From CAADGY01 sp900696665 (lineage in GTDB: Bacteria; Acidobacteriota; Terriglobia; Bryobacterales; Bryobacteraceae): a stretch of 12,198 nucleotides of DNA. The position numbers and the translations under genes are program-made. Below, piece by piece: positions 5,940 to 12,198 of the stretch. Below the pieces are notes generated by a model. The model had not been told where the DNA came from. It worked only from the letters and a program-made list of their open reading frames with translations, and did no database searches. The stretch spans positions 1 through 12,198 of the forward strand of contig JAPSFM010000139.1 in NCBI GenBank assembly GCA_035063885.1, written 5' to 3'. Each line of letters begins with the position of its first letter. Position 1 is the first letter of the stretch.

Positions 5940-8333
5940 TCAAAAGAAAAACCGGAGCTTCACACCGCCCGTTCGAGGTTGCACCAGGCGAGTGCCTACG
6001 AAAATCGACTGGAAATTATACAGAGCGGTGGCGTTGGTGATATTCGATAGCTGGACCGAAACGTCCCAGATGGTGCGTTCGTTGCTGCGCTTCTCGTATC
6101 CCACGGCGGCATCCACAATGGTGCGAGGTCTTACGCGCGGAATGTTCGAATCCAGGTTCACATAAGGCAGCAGGTCGAAATAATCCGGATCGCCCGCCAC
6201 TTGTGCGGGATTGGAAGGATTCGACACCAACCCGCTGTCATAACGAATCGACGTGCTGGTCCAGAAGCCGCGCGCGAAGCTATATTGCACCATGCTATGG
6301 GCCGCGATTGTCTGATCGTGATCGATCACGAAGGGTCCCGAGTTGAGCATATCCACAGCCGTGCTGCCCAGAAACAGGCCGCCCGTAAACGGAGGCGTAA
6401 CCACCACATGGTAGTGTGTGATACTAACCGACGCCGTGAATCCGCGTGTGGGGATCAGGGCGACGCGCGCCTCAGCGCCGTTCACTCGCGATTGAAGCAG
6501 CGATGTTGGAAAGATGATACCTGTGTTGAAGAAGTTGTCGTTGTCCTGAAGATCGCGCGAATTCTTGTGGTAGAAAGACCCGTTGACGCTCACCTTCCGT
6601 CCTACGGCCTGCTGGAGGCCTATTTCATATACGTTTTGCCTCTCCGGCCGGATGCGGGCATAGGCCCCACCCAGAGCATCCCGCACCCCCGCCGGAACCA
6701 GAGCGGCGGCCTGATCGGAGCTTGAAAGCAGCAGATTCTCATTCGGCGGCGTCTGGTAGGTCCGGTTGTACGAGGCCCGGAATACCGTGCCGGTCTCGGG
6801 AACGTGGAAGGCAACGCCGACTCTCGGCTGCAACTGGTTCCCATCCACCAGAAAGCGATAAGCGTCATACCGGAACCCAAGCGAGAAGGCGAATCTCTTC
6901 CATCGGATGTTGTCCTGCACGAACCCGGAATACATGTTCCCCGCCGCACGTTCGGAGAAGTGAAACAGCGATCCGCCGCGGCTCAGATCGTGGCGCAGGA
7001 GTGTAGGAATGAAGGTTTCCGATGCGGGGTGGTTAAATCCCTCCTTTGTGATGCCGAAACTGAAGTTCTCGCTGATGGGAAAGTGTTGTACGTCGAGGCC
7101 GGCCCGAAGCGTGTGCGGCCCCGCCAGAAGGCTGACGCGGTTTGCGATGACAAGTGTGGAAAGATGCCGGGCCTGCGCGGCTGTCACCGGCGTATCGCCC
7201 GCACTCGGAAACAGTTGTGCAATGGACGTACGGTAGGACACCGTAGAATCGAAAGTCGCCCGTGCGTTAAGGGTATGCAGCCATCCCAGGGAGGCTGAAA
7301 AATCCCGGAGTAACTGGCGCTGGTCCTGGCCGGCCGCGTGCTGCGAACGCAGATTCGCCAGTTCGAAGGAAGAACGGCCAGCCAGCAGGTTCATTCGAAA
7401 CTGATGACGCGGAGAGGCCTGATAGTCGAATCGCGCGAAGCCGCGCTCGGAATTGCCCCCGTTGTGCAGGTTATCCAGCGAAACCTGGTCCAGAAACCGG
7501 TTGCTCTTGACGGCGCTGAAAGACGCGAAGTAGCCGAAACGATCCGTTCCGCCCGCGAACTGCGACACTTGCGACAGTGTGCCGAATTGCGCGGCGCCGA
7601 TCTGCGTGCTTCCCGAAAAGCCGCGGCCGGTCCCGGAACCGGAGCGGGTGGTAATAACTGCCACACCCGAGATCTTGTTGCCATACTCCGCGGGGATGTT
7701 GCCCGTGAACAGTTCGATGTTCTGCACAATGCTCGGATCGACTGCATTCGCGAACGAGCCGGTGAGTTGATCGCTCACTGGCATTCCGTCGATAACGTAA
7801 GTCATCTGGTTGTGGGCGCCGCGCGGATGGATGGCGCCGTTGGCGTTCGCGGCGAACCCCGGAAAACTCAGAAGCACAGACTCCAGACCACGATTTCCGG
7901 CGGGCAAAGGCATTCTCGAAAAACTGGTTGCGCTCAGTTCGGTCCTGGTTCCGGTCGCTTCCGGTTCGATCAAAGCGGCCGGATCGGTTCCGCGCACTTC
8001 CACTTGCGTCACCTGTTGCTCCAATGCGAGCCGTACTTCCACCGGGACGGGAACATTGGTACGTAAGCTCACCTTCTGCCGCTCCATTGCGAAACCCGGT
8101 TTCCGGACCGTCAACACGTAAGTCTGAAACGGCAGATTGGCGATGGTGAACCGGCCTCCGGCATCGGTGTTCGCCTCTTTCTGAAAGCCGGCAAGAGCAT
8201 TTTCAACGAGGACCGACGCTGCCTCGATGGGCGCTCCGGCCGGATCAAGAACACGGCCGGTAAGAGTGGCGGTCGCCTGTGCATGAAGAAGGGCGGGGAC
8301 CAATAACAATAACAGAAGACATTTCCAGCGCAT
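5940..8333 (-). CDS. TonB-dependent outer-membrane receptor with carboxypeptidase-regulatory domain
   Basis: The 797-aa protein starts with a signal peptide (residues 1-~18, leucine-rich, ending LLHAQA). Next comes a carboxypeptidase-regulatory-like beta-sandwich at ~22-105 (TGRVLDPAGAPIEAASV, GGRFTIANLP, YVLTVRKPGF). A plug follows at ~130-250, with IHPRGAHNQMTYVIDGMPV and the IELFTGNIPAEYGNKISGVAVITTRSG region, and then a 22-strand-type barrel. It ends in LRFFF, the terminal aromatic needed for BAM-mediated insertion. No clear TonB box is visible. The arrangement is Oar/SusC-like in its N-terminus, but the protein is shorter than the ~1000-1200 aa receptors usual in acidobacteria. No SusD partner is present. 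Neighbours are Sua5 41 bp upstream and the exported M20 peptidase 45 bp downstream; the latter suggests a peptide- or amide-containing ligand (inference). ATG at 8333 has no evident Shine-Dalgarno. Confidence 0.93.
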   Translation of the reverse strand: MRWKCLLLLLLVPALLHAQATATLTGRVLDPAGAPIEAASVLVENALAGFQKEANTDAGGRFTIANLPFQTYVLTVRKPGFAMERQKVSLRTNVPVPVEVRLALEQQVTQVEVRGTDPAALIEPEATGTRTELSATSFSRMPLPAGNRGLESVLLSFPGFAANANGAIHPRGAHNQMTYVIDGMPVSDQLTGSFANAVDPSIVQNIELFTGNIPAEYGNKISGVAVITTRSGSGTGRGFSGSTQIGAAQFGTLSQVSQFAGGTDRFGYFASFSAVKSNRFLDQVSLDNLHNGGNSERGFARFDYQASPRHQFRMNLLAGRSSFELANLRSQHAAGQDQRQLLRDFSASLGWLHTLNARATFDSTVSYRTSIAQLFPSAGDTPVTAAQARHLSTLVIANRVSLLAGPHTLRAGLDVQHFPISENFSFGITKEGFNHPASETFIPTLLRHDLSRGGSLFHFSERAAGNMYSGFVQDNIRWKRFAFSLGFRYDAYRFLVDGNQLQPRVGVAFHVPETGTVFRASYNRTYQTPPNENLLLSSSDQAAALVPAGVRDALGGAYARIRPERQNVYEIGLQQAVGRKVSVNGSFYHKNSRDLQDNDNFFNTGIIFPTSLLQSRVNGAEARVALIPTRGFTASVSITHYHVVVTPPFTGGLFLGSTAVDMLNSGPFVIDHDQTIAAHSMVQYSFARGFWTSTSIRYDSGLVSNPSNPAQVAGDPDYFDLLPYVNLDSNIPRVRPRTIVDAAVGYEKRSNERTIWDVSVQLSNITNATALYNFQSIFVGTRLVQPRTGGVKLRFFF

Positions 8334-8337
8334 GAAC

Positions 8338-8373
8338 TAAGATTATCTTATAAGATTAAACTATAGTTAACAA
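8338..8373 (-). promoter_or_regulatory. AT-rich promoter/operator region of the TonB receptor
   Basis: In the minus direction TTGTTA (8373-8368) and TAAGAT (8350-8345) are 17 bp apart, a plausible sigma-70 pair; TATAAG (8352-8347) is an alternative -10 with a 15-bp spacer. The -10 lies in a stack of half-sites: TAAGAT at 8338-8343, ATCTTA at 8345-8350 and TAAGAT at 8351-8356. These make a 13-bp and a 12-bp perfect palindrome that overlap, and AACTATAGTT (8359-8368) is a third palindrome. Such a cluster over the -10 suits repressor binding. The leader to the ATG would be only about 5 bases. Confidence 0.4.
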
Positions 8374-8374
8374 G

Positions 8375-9310
8375 CTATTTTTGAGCTGCGCGCTGTAGCC
8401 GGTCCAGGATGCCAGCCCACTCCGGGGTGTCAGGGGGACACTCCACAGCAATCCAGTCCCAATTGCCGTTGTCAGCCTCATGGAGTATTTGATATAGTTC
8501 TGCTGCATAAGCCGCGGGTTCAAGCGGCAGGATCATCGTACGGGCGGCCTTCGCGCGCGCCTCAAAGCCGATATACATCCCGTTGCCTCGCTTCGGGACA
8601 CGCCCCTGGGTTACCAGGAAAAGGGATGTCCGCGGACTATAGTGGCGGGGATGAAGTCCGGGCGACGGATGTGCTCCAGATGGCACAACTCCCAGCATTG
8701 CTTGGATAGGGCCGATCATTGCTTCAATATCGGGCTGCGAGATCATTCCCGGCCGTAGCAGCACAGGCGTGTTGTCACATAGCGACAACACAGTGGATTC
8801 GATCCCGACAGTGGACGGTCCTCCGTCCACGATCATCTCGATGGAGTTGCCGAGCGCCCGGCGGACGTGCTCGGCGGTGGTCGGCGAGAGTTCCGAGAAA
8901 CGGTTGGCGCTGGGGGCGGCGATCGGCACTCCGGAAATGCGAAGCAGTTCGAGAGCAACGGGGTGAGCCGGCACGCGCAGCCCAACAGTGTCCAGTCCCC
9001 CCGTAACCACATCGGGCAGTTTTGTGTGTTTACGGAGCACGAGGGTGAGTGGCCCGGGCCAGAACTTCTTCGCCAGGCGTTCGGCGGAATCCGGCCATCG
9101 TTCGACCAGATTTCTCGCCATCTCGACGGATTGGACGTGGACGATAATCGGGCTGGTGAACGGGCGGCCCTTTACCTCGAAGATACGTGCTACCGCTTCG
9201 GGATCGAGCGCGTTCGCGCCAAGTCCATAGACGGTTTCAGTGGGAAATGCAACCAGCTTGCCTTCGCGGATCAGTGAGGCTGCGGCTCCCAGCACCTCCT
9301 CATCCACCAT
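8375..9310 (-). CDS. sua5: L-threonylcarbamoyladenylate synthase, Sua5 type
   Basis: This enzyme makes threonylcarbamoyl-AMP from threonine, bicarbonate and ATP, the first step of t6A37 formation on tRNAs reading ANN codons. The YrdC/TsaC fold is clear: GKLVAFPTETVYGLGANA (17-34), KGRP (47-50) followed by SPIIVHV, and the PSANRFSELSPTTAEHV substrate-loop region. At 311 aa it is longer than the ~190-aa TsaC form. The extra C-terminal part, linked through HPSPGLHPRHYSPRTSLFLV, is the Sua5 domain (~230-311), so I call it Sua5. ATG at 9310 is 6 bp past the prfB stop with a weak AGGG before it, pointing to co-transcription with prfB. The pairing of a release factor and a tRNA modification enzyme is a sensible translation-related unit. 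Confidence 0.95.
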   Translation of the reverse strand: MVDEEVLGAAASLIREGKLVAFPTETVYGLGANALDPEAVARIFEVKGRPFTSPIIVHVQSVEMARNLVERWPDSAERLAKKFWPGPLTLVLRKHTKLPDVVTGGLDTVGLRVPAHPVALELLRISGVPIAAPSANRFSELSPTTAEHVRRALGNSIEMIVDGGPSTVGIESTVLSLCDNTPVLLRPGMISQPDIEAMIGPIQAMLGVVPSGAHPSPGLHPRHYSPRTSLFLVTQGRVPKRGNGMYIGFEARAKAARTMILPLEPAAYAAELYQILHEADNGNWDWIAVECPPDTPEWAGILDRLQRAAQK

Positions 9311-9316
9311 GCCCTG

Positions 9317-10451
9317 CTACTCCGGCAACTCGTCGCGGCCATCTCCCGACACTCTGCCGGTCTTCCGGTACACAAGGAAGGCGTGGATAAGCTCGTCGAT
9401 GTCTCCGTCCAGAACGCGATCGACATCTCCGATAGAGAGTTTGGTGCGGTGGTCCTTTATCAGGCGGTATGGAGCCAGCACATAGCTGCGGATCTGGCTG
9501 CCGAAATCGATGTCGAGCTTGGAATCTTCGAGTTTCCGGTCCTCGGCACGTTTCTTTTCCATCTCGTATTCGTAAAGGCGCGCCTTGAGTTGCTTCATCG
9601 CGCTCGCACGGTTCTTGTGCTGTGAGCGTTCGTTCTGGCATTGCACGACGATGCCTGTGGGCAGGTGCGTCATCCGGATTGCCGAGTCTGTGCGATTGAC
9701 GTGCTGGCCACCCGCGCCGCTTGCCCGGAACGTGTCCACCCGGAGATCTTCCGGACGGATCTCGATCTTGATTTCATCGTCAATCTGCGGATAGACAAAA
9801 ACGGAGGCAAACGAAGTGTGCCGCCGCGCGTTGGTATCGAAGGGTGAAATTCGCACGAGCCGGTGTACTCCAACCTCACCCTGAAGCAGACCGTAAACAT
9901 CTTCACCGTTGACTTCGAACGTGACCGATTTGATGCCCGCTCCTTCGCCCTCCAGCCGGTCTGTTACCACCGTTTCGAAGTTGTGGCGCTCTGCCCAGCG
10001 CAGATACATGCGCAGGAGCATCTCCGCCCAATCCTGGCTCTCGGTACCGCCGGCTCCGGGATGAATCGTCACGATGGCGCTGCGCGAATCGTTGTCTCCG
10101 CTCAGCAGCATGCCGTTTTCGAGCTCTTCCAGCCGCTTCCGGAATGCGCTCAACTCACGGGAAATTTCCGCCGCTACGTCTTCGCCTTCGCTTGACAACT
10201 CGAACAGCGTTTCGAGGTCGGAGGTCGCTGTTCCAATCTGGCTGTCGCTTGAAAGTACTTCTTCCAGACGCTTTCTTTCCTGCATGATCTTCTGGCTCTT
10301 CTCGGGCTGAGACCAAAATTCAGGATGGTTTAATTGTTCTTCAATTTTCTGTAACTGGGACCTTTTGGCGGGAGCGTCAAAGCCAGCTCCGCACAGCTTC
10401 ACCCTGCTGGCGGAGCGATTCAAACTCCTTTTCAAGCTCTTCTATTGTCAT
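9317..10451 (-). CDS. prfB: Peptide chain release factor 2, with programmed +1 frameshift
   Basis: RF2 ends translation at UGA and UAA. The gene is in two frames. Codons 1-24 run from ATG 10451 and end in CTT (10382-10380) followed by TGA (10379-10377). After a +1 slip past T10379, reading resumes at GAC (10378-10376) and continues to TAG at 9319-9317, giving 377 aa. The N-terminal peptide has the expected RF2 coiled-coil pattern (EELEKEFESLRQQ) and joins on to DAPAKRSQ and NHPEFW. In the joined protein, HPGAGG is at ~130, the RF2-specific codon-reading SPF at 202-204, and the catalytic GGQ at 247-249 in GAGGQHVN. The zero-frame start overlaps the stop of the metallophosphoesterase gene as ATGA, which supports both the start and translational coupling. 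A TTG at 10435 in the downstream frame is not a real start. The frameshift gives autoregulation: low RF2 means slow UGA reading and more slipping. Confidence 0.97.
10377..10390 (-). promoter_or_regulatory. prfB +1 programmed frameshift site
   Basis: Read on the minus strand the site is CGGAGC TGG CTT TGA C. GGAG (10390-10387) pairs with the anti-Shine-Dalgarno of the ribosome. With it aligned to AGGAGG, exactly three bases (TGG) separate the site from the slippery CTT, as in E. coli (AGGGGG TAT CTT TGA C). The slip moves the Leu tRNA from CTT to TTT and skips one base at the UGA stop, the codon RF2 itself reads. Confidence 0.95.
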
Positions 10452-11065
10452 AGGCTTACTTCTCTAATCTTATCAAAATCAAGTAGAAATCCACGCTTTC
10501 CCACGTTGATTGCGGTCGTTTGACCAATCTTTTCGGTCGTGCCTTCCGCTTCATGAATATGCCCGCAGAAAAAGTACAGCGGCTGCTTCGTTTCGAGGAA
10601 CTCGCGCACGGCGCGGCTTCCGGCGTGGGCGCCCGCCCGTATCCTGTCGAGCGTGGTTCCCAGGGGCGGGCAGTGGCAGATCAGAATCAACGGATCAAGA
10701 GCTTGAAATGCGCTCAATCTGCGCGCCATTTCCTCTTCGCTGTATTCGCCGGGGGTGTCGAACGGTGTCGGAGTGGAGTAACCCAGCCCGGCGACCTGGT
10801 AGCCGTCGATTTCGAGGTTCCGGCCATGGAACGCATCCAGCCCGAACTGCTCGCACATACGCGAAATATCCCGCTCGGATTCGTGATTTCCCGGCAGCAC
10901 ATGTACTGCCTTCGCACGCCGCTCCAGCACACGGCCAATCGCCTCGATGCCTCTGGACCAGGTGGCCATATCCCCGGCGGCGAAATAATGATCCGCTTCG
11001 ATATCCAACAAACGTTCGAGAGCCCGAAGATCGCCATGGATGTCGGAGAAGATAAGAGCCTTCAT
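10448..11065 (-). CDS. Calcineurin-like metallophosphoesterase
   Basis: The 205-aa protein has all motifs of the calcineurin-like/YfcE-type phosphoesterase fold: SDIHGD (D8, H10), GDM (D32), PGNHES (N60, H61), ICHCPP (H131) and CGHIHE (H169, H171). These ligate two metal ions and catalyse phosphoester hydrolysis. Length and motif order fit small bacterial phosphodiesterases of broad specificity; the physiological substrate is unknown. There is no signal peptide, so it is cytoplasmic. ATG at 11065 lacks a strong Shine-Dalgarno. Its stop overlaps the prfB start (ATGA, 10451-10448), so RF2 translation likely depends partly on ribosomes finishing this gene. The radical SAM gene ends 39 bp upstream on the same strand. 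Confidence 0.92.
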   Translation of the reverse strand: MKALIFSDIHGDLRALERLLDIEADHYFAAGDMATWSRGIEAIGRVLERRAKAVHVLPGNHESERDISRMCEQFGLDAFHGRNLEIDGYQVAGLGYSTPTPFDTPGEYSEEEMARRLSAFQALDPLILICHCPPLGTTLDRIRAGAHAGSRAVREFLETKQPLYFFCGHIHEAEGTTEKIGQTTAINVGKRGFLLDFDKIREVSL

Positions 11066-11104
11066 GGGATTCGATTGTAGCGAAGGCGTTTTGTGGCCGG
11101 GTGG

Positions 11105-12106
11105 CTATCGGGATTCGAACGAGAGAAAACTGCTGACGTTTTCCCATAGAAGCTGGGGAAAGCTCTTGTCGAGATACGAGCGTATGGATACGTAGCACTC
11201 GTCGCAGGTATTCGTTCTGGTAAACTCCCGCACCATCGTTTCCCTGTCTTCAAGGGCATAGCGCTTAAACTGCATGGAGCAGGGCTGAAGCGCCCCATCG
11301 CTGGTCACTACCAGGAAGCGGTACCCGGCCGTGCAGCCCGGGGCGGCGCTGTTTTCGAAATACCGGCGTGTCGCCGCCATCGTGCTGGGGGAGTTGACGA
11401 TCCAGTTGGACGCATCCCGCCGCGCTTCCACACGGTCCAACTCGCGATTCAACAATTCGAGTTGTCCGGGAGACCTCAACATGTAGTCGCGGCATCCGGT
11501 GCGGCGAGCGGAATAGGAGCTGTAGCAGATGTTCACTCCCCATTCGTGAGCTTTATCCGCCATGGCGCTGATCTCCGCGACGTTTTCGCTGGTGATGCAA
11601 CTGTTCAGCACAATATCGTCATGGCCGAGCGAAGCGAGCCGGGGAACCAGTGTGCTCAGGTGATCATACAGGCCCGGATGCCCGCGGAATATATCGTGGC
11701 GGTCGTCCGGAAAATCGAGGCTGACCGAGAACTGGTCAATTCCGGCTTCCCTCAGCGTCAGGTAACGTTCCTCTGTCATCAGAGCCCAATTGGAGACCAG
11801 GATCGTGTACGGCAGGCCGGAGTCTGACTGTATCGAGCGTACAATCTCAACCAGGTCGTTCCGCAGAAGCGGCTCACCGCCGGACACCTGCACCACGCAA
11901 GGCTTCAGCGTCTTCATATAGCGCCGGTAGTCGGACGGCCGCATAAGCCCCGATTCGTCGCGCGGACCTCCGTGGTCACAATGCTTGCAGTAGCAGTTGC
12001 AGGAATCGGTTACTTCAAAAGAAACGACAATGGGCCGGCCGCGAAACCAGTTCAGCGAACCCCGCCCGACGATTTGCAACGACTCAACCAGAGGAACCTT
12101 GCGCAT
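11105..12106 (-). CDS. Radical SAM protein with a cysteine-containing, SPASM-like C-terminus
   Basis: Counting from the chosen ATG at 12106 the protein has 333 aa. The SAM-binding 4Fe-4S cluster motif is CNCYCKHC (C36, C40 and C43 in CX3CX2C spacing, with an extra C38). It is followed by SGGEPLL (75-81), the glycine-rich SAM contact, and alternating strands and helices of the radical SAM barrel (LVSNWALM, FSVSLDFPDD, NSCITSEN). The C-terminal part has C258 in PGCTAG, C276 in LQPCSM, and C301/C304 in CDECY, a shortened SPASM/twitch-like pattern that could bind an auxiliary cluster. The frame stays open upstream to an ATG at 12196, but those 30 residues are not family-like, so ATG 12106 is preferred; it has no clear Shine-Dalgarno. 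The substrate is unknown, and no precursor peptide is seen. The gene heads the minus-strand run leading to prfB. The region upstream (12107-12198) holds the palindrome CTAAATTTAG (12132-12141) but no certain promoter. Confidence 0.87.
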   Translation of the reverse strand: MRKVPLVESLQIVGRGSLNWFRGRPIVVSFEVTDSCNCYCKHCDHGGPRDESGLMRPSDYRRYMKTLKPCVVQVSGGEPLLRNDLVEIVRSIQSDSGLPYTILVSNWALMTEERYLTLREAGIDQFSVSLDFPDDRHDIFRGHPGLYDHLSTLVPRLASLGHDDIVLNSCITSENVAEISAMADKAHEWGVNICYSSYSARRTGCRDYMLRSPGQLELLNRELDRVEARRDASNWIVNSPSTMAATRRYFENSAAPGCTAGYRFLVVTSDGALQPCSMQFKRYALEDRETMVREFTRTNTCDECYVSIRSYLDKSFPQLLWENVSSFLSFESR

Positions 12107-12198
12107 ATAAATAGAAACAGGCCTTGAAGACCTAAATTTAGAGTGACACAAAATCGTAGCAGCATGGGCCGCCGGGCCGCAAGTTACCCCTGGCATCC

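Noticed and set aside
7338..8066. 242-codon plus-strand frame opposite the TonB receptor
   Set aside because: It is a shadow of the GC-rich receptor gene with no motif and arginine/alanine-rich noise; the receptor frame has clear domains.
9317..10435. RF2 starting at TTG 10435
   Set aside because: The first 19 codons of that frame do not look like RF2, while the overlapping frame from ATG 10451 does and leads to the CTT TGA C shift site.
11105..12196. Radical SAM protein starting at ATG 12196
   Set aside because: The 30 extra residues are low-complexity and unlike the family; ATG 12106 begins a natural-looking N-terminus. A start at 12196 cannot be fully excluded.
11105..12198. RiPP biosynthetic cluster around the radical SAM enzyme
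   Set aside because: No small precursor ORF, protease or transporter is visible on either strand beside it; upstream context is outside the window.
1..12198. CRISPR array or tandem satellite
   Set aside because: No regularly spaced repeat series was seen; the only close direct repeat is the two-copy 20-mer at 911-955.

Overview
The window reads like a chromosomal segment from a GC-rich Gram-negative bacterium. An acidobacterium of the Solibacter/Bryobacter type is my best guess. That is inference, based on an Oar-like TonB receptor with an N-terminal carboxypeptidase-regulatory domain, a TolB-like/TPR regulator with the N-terminal DNA-binding-like domain common in that phylum, and frequent GTG/TTG starts. 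No 16S rRNA or other decisive marker is present.

Layout. Positions 1-960 look accessory: the 3' remnant of a conserved protein runs into a complete tRNA-Pro(CGG), followed by an orphan 154-aa protein on the minus strand and two near-identical 20-bp direct repeats that resemble an insertion-sequence end. Positions 975-1862 hold a plus-strand partner-switching pair, an RsbW-like anti-sigma kinase followed by an RsbV-like STAS antagonist. Convergent with it is a 601-aa soluble regulator (1892-3697, minus) with a DNA-binding-like N-terminus, a TolB-like domain and TPRs. It is divergent from a PIG-L/LmbE deacetylase (3765-4559, plus) across a 67-bp spacer that contains an inverted repeat and a palindrome.

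From 12106 down to 4506 six minus-strand genes follow one another with gaps of 39, -4, 6, 41 and 45 bp: radical SAM protein, metallophosphoesterase, peptide release factor 2 (prfB), Sua5-type threonylcarbamoyl-AMP synthase, TonB-dependent receptor and exported M20 peptidase. The first four could form one transcript centred on translation and tRNA modification. The receptor has its own AT-rich upstream region with stacked TAAGAT palindromes, so receptor plus peptidase may be a separate unit for uptake and processing of a peptide-like or amide ligand. The peptidase gene overlaps the deacetylase gene tail to tail by 54 bp.

The clearest non-obvious signal is in prfB. Its true start is the ATG at 10451, overlapping the upstream stop as ATGA, and translation must pass an in-frame TGA at 10379-10377 by the classical +1 frameshift (CTT TGA C with an internal Shine-Dalgarno). 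Simple ORF calling would give a false TTG start at 10435. I found no convincing wholly new system; the best leads for novelty are the orphan 154-aa protein beside the IS-like repeats, the radical SAM protein with a cysteine-rich C-terminus, and the regulator/deacetylase divergent pair.
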